64,000 nucleotides of DNA from Stutzerimonas stutzeri RCH2 (GTDB taxonomy: Bacteria; Pseudomonadota; Gammaproteobacteria; Pseudomonadales; Pseudomonadaceae). The notes under the pieces were generated by a model. The model saw only the letters and a list, made by a program, of their open reading frames with translations, did no database searches and had not been told where the DNA came from. Where the stretch lies: NCBI RefSeq assembly GCF_000327065.1, contig NC_019936.1, positions 3,066,001 to 3,130,000 on the forward strand, written 5' to 3'. Numbering within the stretch: the stretch's first letter is position 1; each line of letters begins with the position of its first letter. This document shows, in pieces, positions 53,949 to 62,414 of this stretch. Made by a program: the position numbers and the translations under genes.

Positions 53949-55244
53949 ATGGGCAACCTGGCAGAGCAGCCACATCCGCATCCGGCACTGGCAGAGCTCG
54001 ATCTCTTGCTGCAGCGCTACCGACAGGTTCGCGCCACCAGCGAGGCGATCTGCACACCGCTGCAGGTCGAGGACTACGTGATCCAGAGCACACCGGAAGT
54101 TAGCCCGCCGAAGTGGCACCTGGCGCACGTCAGCTGGTTCTTCGAAACCTTTCTGCTGTTGCCCTACCTGCCCGGCTACCGACGCCTGAACGATGCCTAC
54201 GACTACTTGTTCAATTCCTATTACCAGACTCACGGCCTGCCGTTTCCGCGGACGAGCCGCGGTGTGCTGTCCCGCCCGGGCGTGGATGAAATCTACCGCT
54301 ACCGCCGGCATGTCGATCAGGCCATGGGCGAGCTGCTGAGCAACCCGCCTCGCGAGCAGGCCGCTGAGATCGTCCGTCGCGTCGGCCTGGGCCTGCAGCA
54401 TGAGCAGCAGCATCAGGAGCTGCTGCTGATGGACATCAAGCACATTCTGGCGCAGAACCCGCTGCATCCGGTCTATCGCCATGACCTCGCCAAGCCGCAG
54501 CCAAGCGGCCCGGAGCGCCCGCGCTGGCACGAATTCACTGGCGGCGTGCAGCACATCGGGCATGCCGGCAACGACTTCGCCTTCGATTGCGAAACCCCGC
54601 GCCATCGCCAGTTCGTCGAAGATTTCCAGCTTGCCGAGCGGCTAGTGAGCAACCGCGAATACCTGTCGTTCATCACTGATGGCGGTTATGCCCGTCCGGA
54701 GCTGTGGCTGTCGGATGGCTGGGATCTGATCCAGCAGGCCGGCTGGAACGCCCCGCTGTACTGGCTGCGCGAAGACTCCAGCTGGCACGAAATGACCCTC
54801 GGCGGCCTGCGCACGCTGGATCTGGAAGCACCGGTCTGCCACATCAGCTACTACGAGGCCGATGCCTATGCCCGCTGGGCCGGGGCACGCCTGCCGAGCG
54901 AAGCGGAATGGGAAGTCGCCGCCGCTGACCAACCGCTGCGCGGCAACTTCCTCGAAAGCGACTACCTGCAACCGGTCGCCGCCCTGCCGGGGCACGACGG
55001 CCCAAGGCAACTGTTCGGTGATGTCTGGGAATGGACAGCCAGCGCCTACCTGCCCTACCCGGGTTTCCGGCCGCTGGAGGGCAGCCTCGGTGAATACAAC
55101 GGCAAGTTCATGTCCGGCCAGATGGTGTTGCGTGGCGGTTGCTGCGCCACGCCGGAATCCCACGTGCGGGTCACCTACCGCAACTTCTTCCAGCCGGCGA
55201 TGCGCTGGCAGTTCGCCGGGCTGCGCCTGGCCAGAGGGCTCTGA
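53949..55244 (+). CDS. egtB: ergothioneine biosynthesis iron(II) oxygenase EgtB
   Basis: A 431-residue non-haem iron sulfoxide synthase that couples trimethylhistidine to cysteine or gamma-glutamylcysteine. The DinB-like N-terminal part has KWHLAHVSWFFETFLL and GLQHEQQHQELLLMDIKH, giving the iron-binding His residues. The C-terminal formylglycine-generating-like (sulfatase-modifying) domain has RLPSEAEWEVAA, FGDVWEWTASAY and VLRGGCCATPESHVR. The start ATG 53949 has GGGGGAC upstream. It is followed after 2 bp by egtD. No egtC or egtA is seen; the pathway may use cysteine directly. Confidence 0.93.
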   Translation: MGNLAEQPHPHPALAELDLLLQRYRQVRATSEAICTPLQVEDYVIQSTPEVSPPKWHLAHVSWFFETFLLLPYLPGYRRLNDAYDYLFNSYYQTHGLPFPRTSRGVLSRPGVDEIYRYRRHVDQAMGELLSNPPREQAAEIVRRVGLGLQHEQQHQELLLMDIKHILAQNPLHPVYRHDLAKPQPSGPERPRWHEFTGGVQHIGHAGNDFAFDCETPRHRQFVEDFQLAERLVSNREYLSFITDGGYARPELWLSDGWDLIQQAGWNAPLYWLREDSSWHEMTLGGLRTLDLEAPVCHISYYEADAYARWAGARLPSEAEWEVAAADQPLRGNFLESDYLQPVAALPGHDGPRQLFGDVWEWTASAYLPYPGFRPLEGSLGEYNGKFMSGQMVLRGGCCATPESHVRVTYRNFFQPAMRWQFAGLRLARGL

Positions 55245-55246
55245 AC

Positions 55247-56209
55247 ATGGCGCTGGCAATTCATTTCCACGATCAGCTGCAACAGCCACACGACGCCTCG
55301 CTGCGCGACGAAACCCTTGCCGGATTTGCCGCGAAGCCGAAATGGGCTTCACCAAAGTTCTTCTACGATCGCCGCGGCTCCGAGCTGTTCGAGCAGATCT
55401 GCCAGCAGCCGGAGTACTACATCACCCGCACCGAGGAGCAGATCCTCGCCGGTGCGGCCAATGACATCCTCGATATCGCCGGCCCGCACAGCGACCTGAT
55501 CGAACTGGGCAGCGGCGCGAGCCGCAAGGTCCGCCTGCTGCTGGAGGCGCTGCACCCAACCAGCTACCTGGGCATCGACATCTCCGAGGACTTCCTGCTC
55601 AGCAGCACCCAGCGCCTGGCTGCGGACTACCCGTGGCTGGAGGTGCATGCCGCCTGCACCGACTTTTCCAACGAGTTGAACCTGCCGGATGACTTCAGCA
55701 GCGAACATCCGCTGATGTTCTTTCCCGGCTCGAGCATCGGCAACTTCACCCCAGGCGAGGCCGCTGCCTTTCTGCAGCGCTTGCACGACGTGCTGCCGGC
55801 CGGCGGCGGGTTGGTGATCGGCGTCGATCTGGTCAAGGATCGTGCGGTGCTGGAAGCGGCCTACAACGACCGCGCTCATGTCACAGCCGCCTTCAACCTC
55901 AACCTGCTGCAGCGCATCCGCAACGAGCTGGACAGCGATATCGACCCGTCACGCTTCATCCACCGCGCCTTCTACAACGAGGCCGAGTCGCGCATCGAGA
56001 TGCACCTGCTCAGCCCCGAGGCGCAGGACGTGAGCATCGAGGGCCGACGCTTTCATTTCGATGCGGGGGAAAGCCTGCACACCGAGAACTCCTACAAGTA
56101 CACGCTCGAATCGTTCGCCGCCCTGGCCGGTGCATCCGGATTCGACTGCCTTGGCCAGTGGACCGATCCGCGCGACCTGTTCAGCGTCAACTACCTGCAA
56201 CGGCGTTAA
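55247..56209 (+). CDS. egtD: histidine N-alpha-methyltransferase EgtD
   Basis: A 320-residue SAM-dependent methyltransferase that converts histidine to hercynine, the first step of ergothioneine synthesis. ASPKFFYDRRGSELFEQICQQPEYYITRTEEQIL and the SAM motif LIELGSGASRKVRLLLEAL are diagnostic, as is SSIGNFTPGEA. Start ATG 55247 lies 2 bp after the egtB stop. It is followed after 3 bp by an S8 peptidase gene. Confidence 0.93.
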   Translation: MALAIHFHDQLQQPHDASLRDETLAGFAAKPKWASPKFFYDRRGSELFEQICQQPEYYITRTEEQILAGAANDILDIAGPHSDLIELGSGASRKVRLLLEALHPTSYLGIDISEDFLLSSTQRLAADYPWLEVHAACTDFSNELNLPDDFSSEHPLMFFPGSSIGNFTPGEAAAFLQRLHDVLPAGGGLVIGVDLVKDRAVLEAAYNDRAHVTAAFNLNLLQRIRNELDSDIDPSRFIHRAFYNEAESRIEMHLLSPEAQDVSIEGRRFHFDAGESLHTENSYKYTLESFAALAGASGFDCLGQWTDPRDLFSVNYLQRR

Positions 56210-56212
56210 TCA

Positions 56213-57991
56213 ATGACAACCCGTCAACTCACTGGTCTTGCCCTCGGCCTCGGCCTGCTCAACGCGCTCTATACATTTCCCGCCACCGCGCAAGACCCGA
56301 TCCGCGTCACCCAGCTCAAGCGCTGCGGCGATCTCTTCGCCGAAGACGCGCAGAGCTGGTGTCTGAGCGCCAGAGGCCTTCCACGTGGCGAGGTGCAGCT
56401 CTATCTGGATGGCAAGCGGCTGAATGCCGACACGCTCCAGCGCGACCGCGACCAGCTGCGCCTGACGCTCGCGCCGGATGCAGTACGCAGCGCTCCGCTG
56501 TGGCTGGAACACGATGGCAAGCGCAGCAACCCGGTCTGGCTCTCGGCCGGCCGCAGCCAGGTGCTCGCCGCCACGCCCGACGAAGTGGCGCGCAACATGG
56601 ATGACCTGACCACCTATGTCGATCTGGTCAGTCTGATCATCGAGGAGGATCACCAAGGCCTGGACAAGGCGCGCCAGCTTGCCGAGAAGTACGGCGCCGA
56701 GGTGGTCGGCGCCATCCCGCCGTTGAACACCTACCAGCTGCGCCTGCCGGTGAAGGACCTCACCGAGCGCGACGCCATGGTGCTGCGCCTGGGCAGTGAG
56801 GTGGGTGTGGATGCCGTGGTTATCGAGGAATCGGCCGCCGAGAACGACGAGCAGGAAACCGGCAAGAGCGCGGATCAGAAGCGCCCGCAGAACCGCGAAT
56901 GGGCCGCCAATCGCTTCCTCGACGCGGTGGACTACTACCGCGAACGCATTCCCGCCGGCCAGCGCGCCGGCGAAAAACAGCCGGTGCGTATCGGCATCAT
57001 CGAGCGTGCGGTGGACTTCGATGCCCCGCATTTCGCCGAGTACCTCGGACCCTGCGATCCACAACAACAGCGCACCTGCCTCTACGCCCGCGACGCCGAC
57101 CGGCCGGACAATCACGGCAGCAGCGTCGCCGGCATTCTCGCCGCCCACGCCAGCGATGCCCGCGACCAGGGCTTTCTCAGTGCACTGGACGGCACCGGAC
57201 CGGGCTTCGAGGTGATCGTCGAGCGCAATTCGGATGCCGGCATCACCGCCAACGTCGCAGCCTCGGTGAATCTGGTCGAGGACGGCGCGCGCATCCTCAA
57301 CTGGAGCTGGGGCATCCATCGCATCGGCACGGTGGATGTGGAAGGCGAGCCGGTGGACTCGCTGCTGCGCTCGGGAATTGCCATGAGCGGCTACGAGGAG
57401 CTGCTGGAGGAATTCTTCCTCTGGTTGCGCCGCGAACATCCCGACGTGCTGGTGATCAACTCCGCCGGCAACGGCTCGGCCCACTCCGGGCGCGACGATT
57501 ACCGCCTGCCCTCCTCGTTCATTACAGAGCAGCTGCTGGTGGTCGGTGGCCATGAGCGCAACGACCAGAAAAAGGTCTCGGTGGAACACCCGGACTACGT
57601 GCGCAAGCGCAAGTCATCCAACGTCGATATGCGCGTGGACATCACCGCAGCCGCCTGCACCCGCGCCGCCACGCTCGATCCCGAACAGCGCGGCGACGTG
57701 CATTGCGGCACCTCCTACGCCACGCCGCTGGTAGCCGGCGCGGTGGGCGCGATGCTGTCGGTCAATCCCGAGCTGGCACCCGACCAGGTGCGTGAGTTGC
57801 TGCGCCGCAGCGCGATGACCATCGGCCGCGACTCGGATTTCGAGCCCGCCGAGGCGGATGACCTGACCGCGCCGATCCTGCCGTCGGAGCGTGGTTACCG
57901 GCTGGATGACAACGATGTCGGTCGCTCGGCACGGCTGGACATGCGCAAGGCGCTGGAACTCACCGTGAAGAGCCTGGAGAACACGCGCTAG
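56213..57991 (+). CDS. S8-family serine peptidase with Glu at the catalytic Asp position
   Basis: A 592-residue secreted protein with a signal peptide ending near ATAQ. Residues ~40-240 form an N-terminal domain that may be a propeptide. In the subtilisin domain, His301 (NHGSSVAG), oxyanion Asn420 (SAGNGSA) and Ser501 (CGTSYATPLVAG) are present. The first catalytic motif, usually ID-[TS]-G, reads GIIERAVDFD, so Glu264 stands at the Asp position. This could mean altered or lost activity. It follows egtD by 3 bp in the same operon-like row, with no known link to ergothioneine. Confidence 0.85.
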   Translation: MTTRQLTGLALGLGLLNALYTFPATAQDPIRVTQLKRCGDLFAEDAQSWCLSARGLPRGEVQLYLDGKRLNADTLQRDRDQLRLTLAPDAVRSAPLWLEHDGKRSNPVWLSAGRSQVLAATPDEVARNMDDLTTYVDLVSLIIEEDHQGLDKARQLAEKYGAEVVGAIPPLNTYQLRLPVKDLTERDAMVLRLGSEVGVDAVVIEESAAENDEQETGKSADQKRPQNREWAANRFLDAVDYYRERIPAGQRAGEKQPVRIGIIERAVDFDAPHFAEYLGPCDPQQQRTCLYARDADRPDNHGSSVAGILAAHASDARDQGFLSALDGTGPGFEVIVERNSDAGITANVAASVNLVEDGARILNWSWGIHRIGTVDVEGEPVDSLLRSGIAMSGYEELLEEFFLWLRREHPDVLVINSAGNGSAHSGRDDYRLPSSFITEQLLVVGGHERNDQKKVSVEHPDYVRKRKSSNVDMRVDITAAACTRAATLDPEQRGDVHCGTSYATPLVAGAVGAMLSVNPELAPDQVRELLRRSAMTIGRDSDFEPAEADDLTAPILPSERGYRLDDNDVGRSARLDMRKALELTVKSLENTR

Positions 57992-57997
57992 GTCGCT

Positions 57998-58471
57998 TCA
58001 CTCCATGTCGCCGCACAGCTCGGCGGCACGCAGCAGTGCGGCGGTAAGCGCGTGGCGCTCCCATTGCGGCAAGGCGGCGAAACGCGCGCGGAATTCCGGC
58101 GCCAGCAACGCTGGCGCCTCCTGCAGCAGTTCCCGGCCGCTGTCACTGAGCAGCAGCCACTGGCGGCGGCGATCCTGATCATCGCGCTGGCGCTGCAACA
58201 GCCCGCGCTCTTCAAGGCGATCGAGCTGGCCGGACAACGTCGCAGCGGTGAGGCTGACGCGTCGGCTCAAGGCGCTCGCGGTCATCTGCCCGTCGCTCGC
58301 CAGCACCTGCAGGATCATCAGCTGTACCGGGCTCAGCCCGCCGTAACGCGCCAGCCGTTTGGCATGCACCTCGGCGTCCTGCTGCAACCGGCGCATGGCC
58401 TGGAACAGCGGCATTTCGAACGCGTCCAGCACAGCATCATTGGTTTCGCCTGAAACTGTCTTTTCGCTCAT
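57998..58471 (-). CDS. MarR family regulator
   Basis: A 157-residue winged-helix regulator: SPVQLMILQVLASDGQMTASALSRRVSLTAATLSGQLDRLEERGLLQRQRDDQDRRRQWLLLSDSG is the typical MarR helix-turn-helix and wing. It is divergent from the NAGGN operon and several CTTTG/CAAAG half-sites lie in the shared control region, suggesting it controls itself and that operon. It is convergent with the S8 peptidase gene, only 6 bp away. The ligand is unknown. Confidence 0.9.
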   Translation of the reverse strand: MSEKTVSGETNDAVLDAFEMPLFQAMRRLQQDAEVHAKRLARYGGLSPVQLMILQVLASDGQMTASALSRRVSLTAATLSGQLDRLEERGLLQRQRDDQDRRRQWLLLSDSGRELLQEAPALLAPEFRARFAALPQWERHALTAALLRAAELCGDME

Positions 58472-58496
58472 TCTAAAGCCTTCGCACGACCAGTAA

Positions 58497-58529
58497 CTTT
58501 GACATCAAAGCATTTTTTTGCTTTGGTGT
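58497..58529. promoter_or_regulatory. palindromic operator cluster between marR-like and NAGGN genes
   Basis: CTTTGA-CA-TCAAAG at 58497-58510 is a perfect inverted repeat; ACATCAAAGCA (58502-58512) and TGCTTTGGTGT (58519-58529) form a second, overlapping one with one mismatch. They begin 26 bp before the regulator start and suit MarR binding. Confidence 0.65.
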
Positions 58530-58646
58530 AAAAAGATGACTGAGCCGAGCCAGGCCGGATCGACGCCGCTGCGCTGGTCCGAAAAGCTGAACTTCGCCCG
58601 TGACGGGTCAGTCACACTCCCCAACGGCAAAACCGGTAAGGATCTT

Positions 58647-60419
58647 ATGTGTGGCATAGCTGGAGAACTTCGCTTCGATAACCGCCCGGCCGATCTGGCT
58701 GCGGTTGAACGCATCACTCAACACCTGACTGCGCGCGGCCCCGACGCCTGCGGTTTCCACAGCCAGGGCCCTCTCGCCCTCGGCCATCGACGCCTGAAGA
58801 TCATGGATCTGTGCGAGGCCTCCGGCCAGCCGATGATCGACTCGGCCCTCGGCCTGTCGATGGTTTTCAATGGCGCCATCTACAACTACCCCGAATTGCG
58901 CGCAGAGCTGGAAGGCCTGGGTTATCGCTTCTTTTCCGAAGGCGATACCGAAGTGCTGCTCAAGGGCTTCCACGCCTGGGGCGAAGCGCTGCTGCCGCGG
59001 CTGAATGGCATGTTCGCCTTCGCCATCTGGCAGCGCGATACGCAGCAGCTGTTCATCGCCCGCGACCGTCTGGGCGTCAAGCCGCTGTACCTGTCGCGCA
59101 CAGATCAGCGCCTGCGCTTCGCCTCGTCGCTGCCGGCATTGCTCAAGGGCGGTGATATCGCCGGTGTGTTGAACCCGGTGGCACTGAATCACTACATGAG
59201 CTTCCACGCCGTGGTTCCGGCACCGGACACGCTGATCGCCGGCATCGAGAAACTGCCGCCGGCCAGCTGGATGCGCGTCGACGCCAATGGCGCGACCACC
59301 ACCCAGCGCTGGTGGGAACTGCAATTCGGCGCCCGTGAAGAGGAGCGCAACTACAGCTTCGAAGACTGGAAACAGCGCACCCTGGATACGATGCGCGAAG
59401 CGGTGGCGATCCGACAGCGCGCCGCGGTGGATGTCGGTGTGCTGCTCTCCGGCGGTGTCGACTCCAGCCTGCTGGTCGGTTTGCTGCGCGAAGCCGGCGT
59501 GGCCGACAACCTGCTGACCTTCTCCATCGGCTTCGAAGATGCCGGCGGCGAGCGCGGCGACGAGTTCAAGTACTCCGATCTGATCGCCAAGCACTACAAA
59601 ACGCGCCACCACCAGCTGCGCATTCAGGAAAAGGAAATCCTCGAGCAGCTACCGGCCGCCTTCCAGGCGATGAGCGAGCCGATGGTCAGCCATGACTGCA
59701 TCGCCTTCTACCTGCTCTCGCGGGAGGTGGCCAAGCACTGCAAGGTGGTGCAGAGCGGCCAGGGTGCCGATGAGCTGTTCGCCGGCTACCACTGGTATCC
59801 GCTGGTGGATGGCGCCGAGGACCCGGTGGCGGCCTACCTCGCCGCGTTCCGCGATCGCAGCTACGAGGAGTATGCCGAGACCGTGCAGCAACAGTGGGTG
59901 CAGGGCGACTTCTCCGGCGACTTCGTCCGCCAACACTTCGCCCAGCCTGGCGCCGATGCTGCGGTGGACAAGGCGCTGCGCATTGACAGCACGGTGATGC
60001 TGGTCGATGACCCGGTCAAGCGCGTGGACAACATGACCATGGCCTGGGGCCTCGAGGCGCGCACACCGTTCCTCGACTATCGCGTAGCCGAACTGTCGGC
60101 CCGGATTCCGGCGAAATTCAAGCTGCCGGAGGGCGGCAAGTACGTGCTCAAGGAAGCGGCGCGCCAGGTGATTCCCGCCGAAGTGATCGACCGGCCGAAG
60201 GGCTACTTCCCGGTACCGGGCCTCAAGCACCTGCAGGGTGCGACGCTGAACTGGGTGCGCGAGATGCTGCTCGACCCGAGTCAGGAGCGCGGGCTGTACA
60301 ACCCACAGGCGCTGGAGAAGCTGCTCGCCGATCCGGATGGCCAGCTCACGCCGCTGCGCGGTTCAAAACTCTGGCAGCTGGCGGCGGTCAATCTATGGTT
60401 GAGCGAACAAGGCCTCTAA
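58647..60419 (+). CDS. N-acetylglutaminylglutamine amidotransferase (NAGGN synthesis)
   Basis: A 590-residue class II glutamine amidotransferase of the asparagine-synthetase type. Start at 58647 gives MCGIAGEL, with Cys2 as the N-terminal nucleophile required by this class; the longer frame would bury it. GPDACGFHSQGPLALGHRRLKI is the glutaminase part and LLSGGVDSSLLVGLL the ATP-pyrophosphatase loop. With the next two genes it forms the known NAGGN operon, where it makes the terminal amide of the dipeptide osmolyte. The frame is preceded by AAGGATC. Expression should rise at high osmolarity and may be under the divergent MarR protein. Confidence 0.92.
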   Translation: MCGIAGELRFDNRPADLAAVERITQHLTARGPDACGFHSQGPLALGHRRLKIMDLCEASGQPMIDSALGLSMVFNGAIYNYPELRAELEGLGYRFFSEGDTEVLLKGFHAWGEALLPRLNGMFAFAIWQRDTQQLFIARDRLGVKPLYLSRTDQRLRFASSLPALLKGGDIAGVLNPVALNHYMSFHAVVPAPDTLIAGIEKLPPASWMRVDANGATTTQRWWELQFGAREEERNYSFEDWKQRTLDTMREAVAIRQRAAVDVGVLLSGGVDSSLLVGLLREAGVADNLLTFSIGFEDAGGERGDEFKYSDLIAKHYKTRHHQLRIQEKEILEQLPAAFQAMSEPMVSHDCIAFYLLSREVAKHCKVVQSGQGADELFAGYHWYPLVDGAEDPVAAYLAAFRDRSYEEYAETVQQQWVQGDFSGDFVRQHFAQPGADAAVDKALRIDSTVMLVDDPVKRVDNMTMAWGLEARTPFLDYRVAELSARIPAKFKLPEGGKYVLKEAARQVIPAEVIDRPKGYFPVPGLKHLQGATLNWVREMLLDPSQERGLYNPQALEKLLADPDGQLTPLRGSKLWQLAAVNLWLSEQGL

Positions 60420-60555
60420 TAGTGGTCGAGGCAGGCGCCCGACCACGAAGGCCCCGATAACCCGCTCACGAACGGCTGCGGTTGCCACGCGCCACGGGGG
60501 CGAAGACTTCGCCCCACCGCTTGCCGGTTCGTGACTTAGCATCAAGGAACGCACC

Positions 60556-62295
60556 ATGCAGAAGTCCCAAGCCTATGGCCAGCGTCTGTTGCGCGGACAG
60601 GCACCGACCTACCAGAGGCTGCAGGCACGCTTCGCCGAGGACGGTCAGGAAGAACCCTGCGGCCCGGTGGTCCTGCACTGCGGCTGGGGCCGCATCCTGG
60701 TCGGCCACACCTATTCCGACCCTGCACAACTCGCCGCCGAATTGCTCAACGAGCAGGCTGGCGAGCGCGACATTGCGCTGTATGTCGCTGCTCCGCATCA
60801 GGTGCTGTCCTATGCCCCGCAGCAACTCTTTCTCGATCCCTCCGACACGCTGCGTATCTGGTTCACCGACTACCGCCCGTCACAGAAGCGCTTCCGCGGT
60901 TTCTGCGTCCGCCGCGCGCAGAGCGATGCCGACTGGCACGCCATCAACGGCCTGTACCAGTCGCGCGGGATGATGCCGGTCGATCCGGAGCGCTGCACCC
61001 CGCGCGAACAGGGCGGCCCGGTTTACTGGCTGGCCGAGGACGAAACCTCCGGGCAGATCATCGGCAGCGTGATGGGTATCGATCATCACCGCGCCTTCAA
61101 TGATCCGGAAAACGGCTCTAGCCTCTGGTGCCTGGCGGTTTCGCCAAGCTGCCCGCGGCCAGGTGTCGGTGAGGCGTTGGTGCGCCACCTGATCGAACAC
61201 TATATGGGCCGCGGCCTGGCTTACCTCGACCTGTCGGTGCTGCATGACAACCAGCAGGCCAAGGCGCTTTACGCCAAGCTCGGCTTCCGTGACCTGCAGA
61301 CCTTCACCGTCAAGCGCAAGAACAGCTTCAACCAGCCGCTGTTTCTCGGCCCCGGGCCGGAAGCGAAGCTCAATCCCTACGCCAAGATCATCGTCGACGA
61401 AGCCCGCCGCCGCGGCATCGAGATCGAAGTCAATGACGCCGAAGCCGGGCTGTTCACGCTGACCCAGGGCGGGCGCCGCGTGCGCTGCCGCGAATCGCTG
61501 TCAGACCTGACATCGGCCGTGAGCATGACGCTCTGCCAGGACAAGCGCCTGACCCACCGCACGCTGGCGCAGGCAGGCATCTGCCTGCCGGCGCAGCAAC
61601 TGGCCGGCAGTGCTGCCGAGAACGCTGCCTTCCTCGCCGAACACGCCAGCGTGGTGGTCAAGCCGGTGGACGGCGAACAGGGTATGGGCGTTGCCGTCGA
61701 CCTACGCGATGCCGCGGAAATAGAGGAGGCCATCCTGCGCGCCCGGCAGTTCGACAGTCGCGTACTGCTGGAGAGTTTTCACCCGGGGCTCGACCTGCGC
61801 ATCGTGGTGATCGGCTTCGAAGTGGTCGCGGCGGCGATACGTCGCCCCGCCGAAGTCATTGGTGATGGCCGCACCAGCATCGGTTCGCTGATCGAGAAGC
61901 AGAGCCGTCGTCGCCAGGCGGCGACCGGCGGCGAAAGCTCCATTCCTCTCGACGAAGAAACCCAGCGCTGCCTGCGCGATGCCGGCTTCGACTTCGAAAG
62001 CGTATTGCCGGACGGACAGCGCCTGGCCGTGCGTCGCACTGCCAACCTGCATACCGGCGGCACGCTGGAGGATGTCACGGCGCAGCTGCATCCCGAGCTG
62101 ATCGACGCAGCCGTACGCGCCGCCCGGGCGCTGGATATCCCGGTAGTCGGCCTGGACCTGCTAGTGCCGTCCCCGGATCAACCGGAGTACGTCTTCATCG
62201 AAGCCAACGAGCGCGTCGGCCTGGCCAATCACCAGCCGCAGCCGACCGCCGAACGCTTCATCGACCTGCTCTTCCCGCTGAGCACCGCCGGCTGA
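60556..62295 (+). CDS. ngg: N-acetylglutaminylglutamine synthetase
   Basis: A 579-residue fusion. Residues ~110-255 form a GNAT acetyltransferase domain (YWLAEDETSGQIIGSVMGIDH, HDNQQAKALYAKLGFRDL). An ATP-grasp domain follows (VVVKPVDGEQGMGVAVDLRD, VLLESFHPGLDLRIVVIGFEVVAA, YVFIEANERVGLANH). This architecture is specific to the synthetase that acetylates and joins two glutamines to make the precursor of NAGGN. The gene is 136 bp after the amidotransferase with no clear terminator between, and the peptidase gene follows. Confidence 0.93.
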   Translation: MQKSQAYGQRLLRGQAPTYQRLQARFAEDGQEEPCGPVVLHCGWGRILVGHTYSDPAQLAAELLNEQAGERDIALYVAAPHQVLSYAPQQLFLDPSDTLRIWFTDYRPSQKRFRGFCVRRAQSDADWHAINGLYQSRGMMPVDPERCTPREQGGPVYWLAEDETSGQIIGSVMGIDHHRAFNDPENGSSLWCLAVSPSCPRPGVGEALVRHLIEHYMGRGLAYLDLSVLHDNQQAKALYAKLGFRDLQTFTVKRKNSFNQPLFLGPGPEAKLNPYAKIIVDEARRRGIEIEVNDAEAGLFTLTQGGRRVRCRESLSDLTSAVSMTLCQDKRLTHRTLAQAGICLPAQQLAGSAAENAAFLAEHASVVVKPVDGEQGMGVAVDLRDAAEIEEAILRARQFDSRVLLESFHPGLDLRIVVIGFEVVAAAIRRPAEVIGDGRTSIGSLIEKQSRRRQAATGGESSIPLDEETQRCLRDAGFDFESVLPDGQRLAVRRTANLHTGGTLEDVTAQLHPELIDAAVRAARALDIPVVGLDLLVPSPDQPEYVFIEANERVGLANHQPQPTAERFIDLLFPLSTAG

Positions 62296-62301
62296 TCACA
62301 C

Positions 62302-62330
62302 AGGCGTCCCGGCACCGAGCCGGGACGCCT
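62302..62330. terminator. hairpin between ngg and the NAGGN peptidase gene
   Basis: AGGCGTCCCGG/CCGGGACGCCT perfect 11-bp stem with a 7-nt loop directly after ngg. No T-run follows, so it may act as an mRNA stabiliser or partial terminator inside the operon. Confidence 0.55.
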
Positions 62331-62414
62331 ACGCCGCGCGCCGTACCAGCAGGTCGCTCTCCTACATTCACCTCCATTCGGTGGCTGAGAAAGTCGCCGC
62401 TCAAAGGAGCTCCC

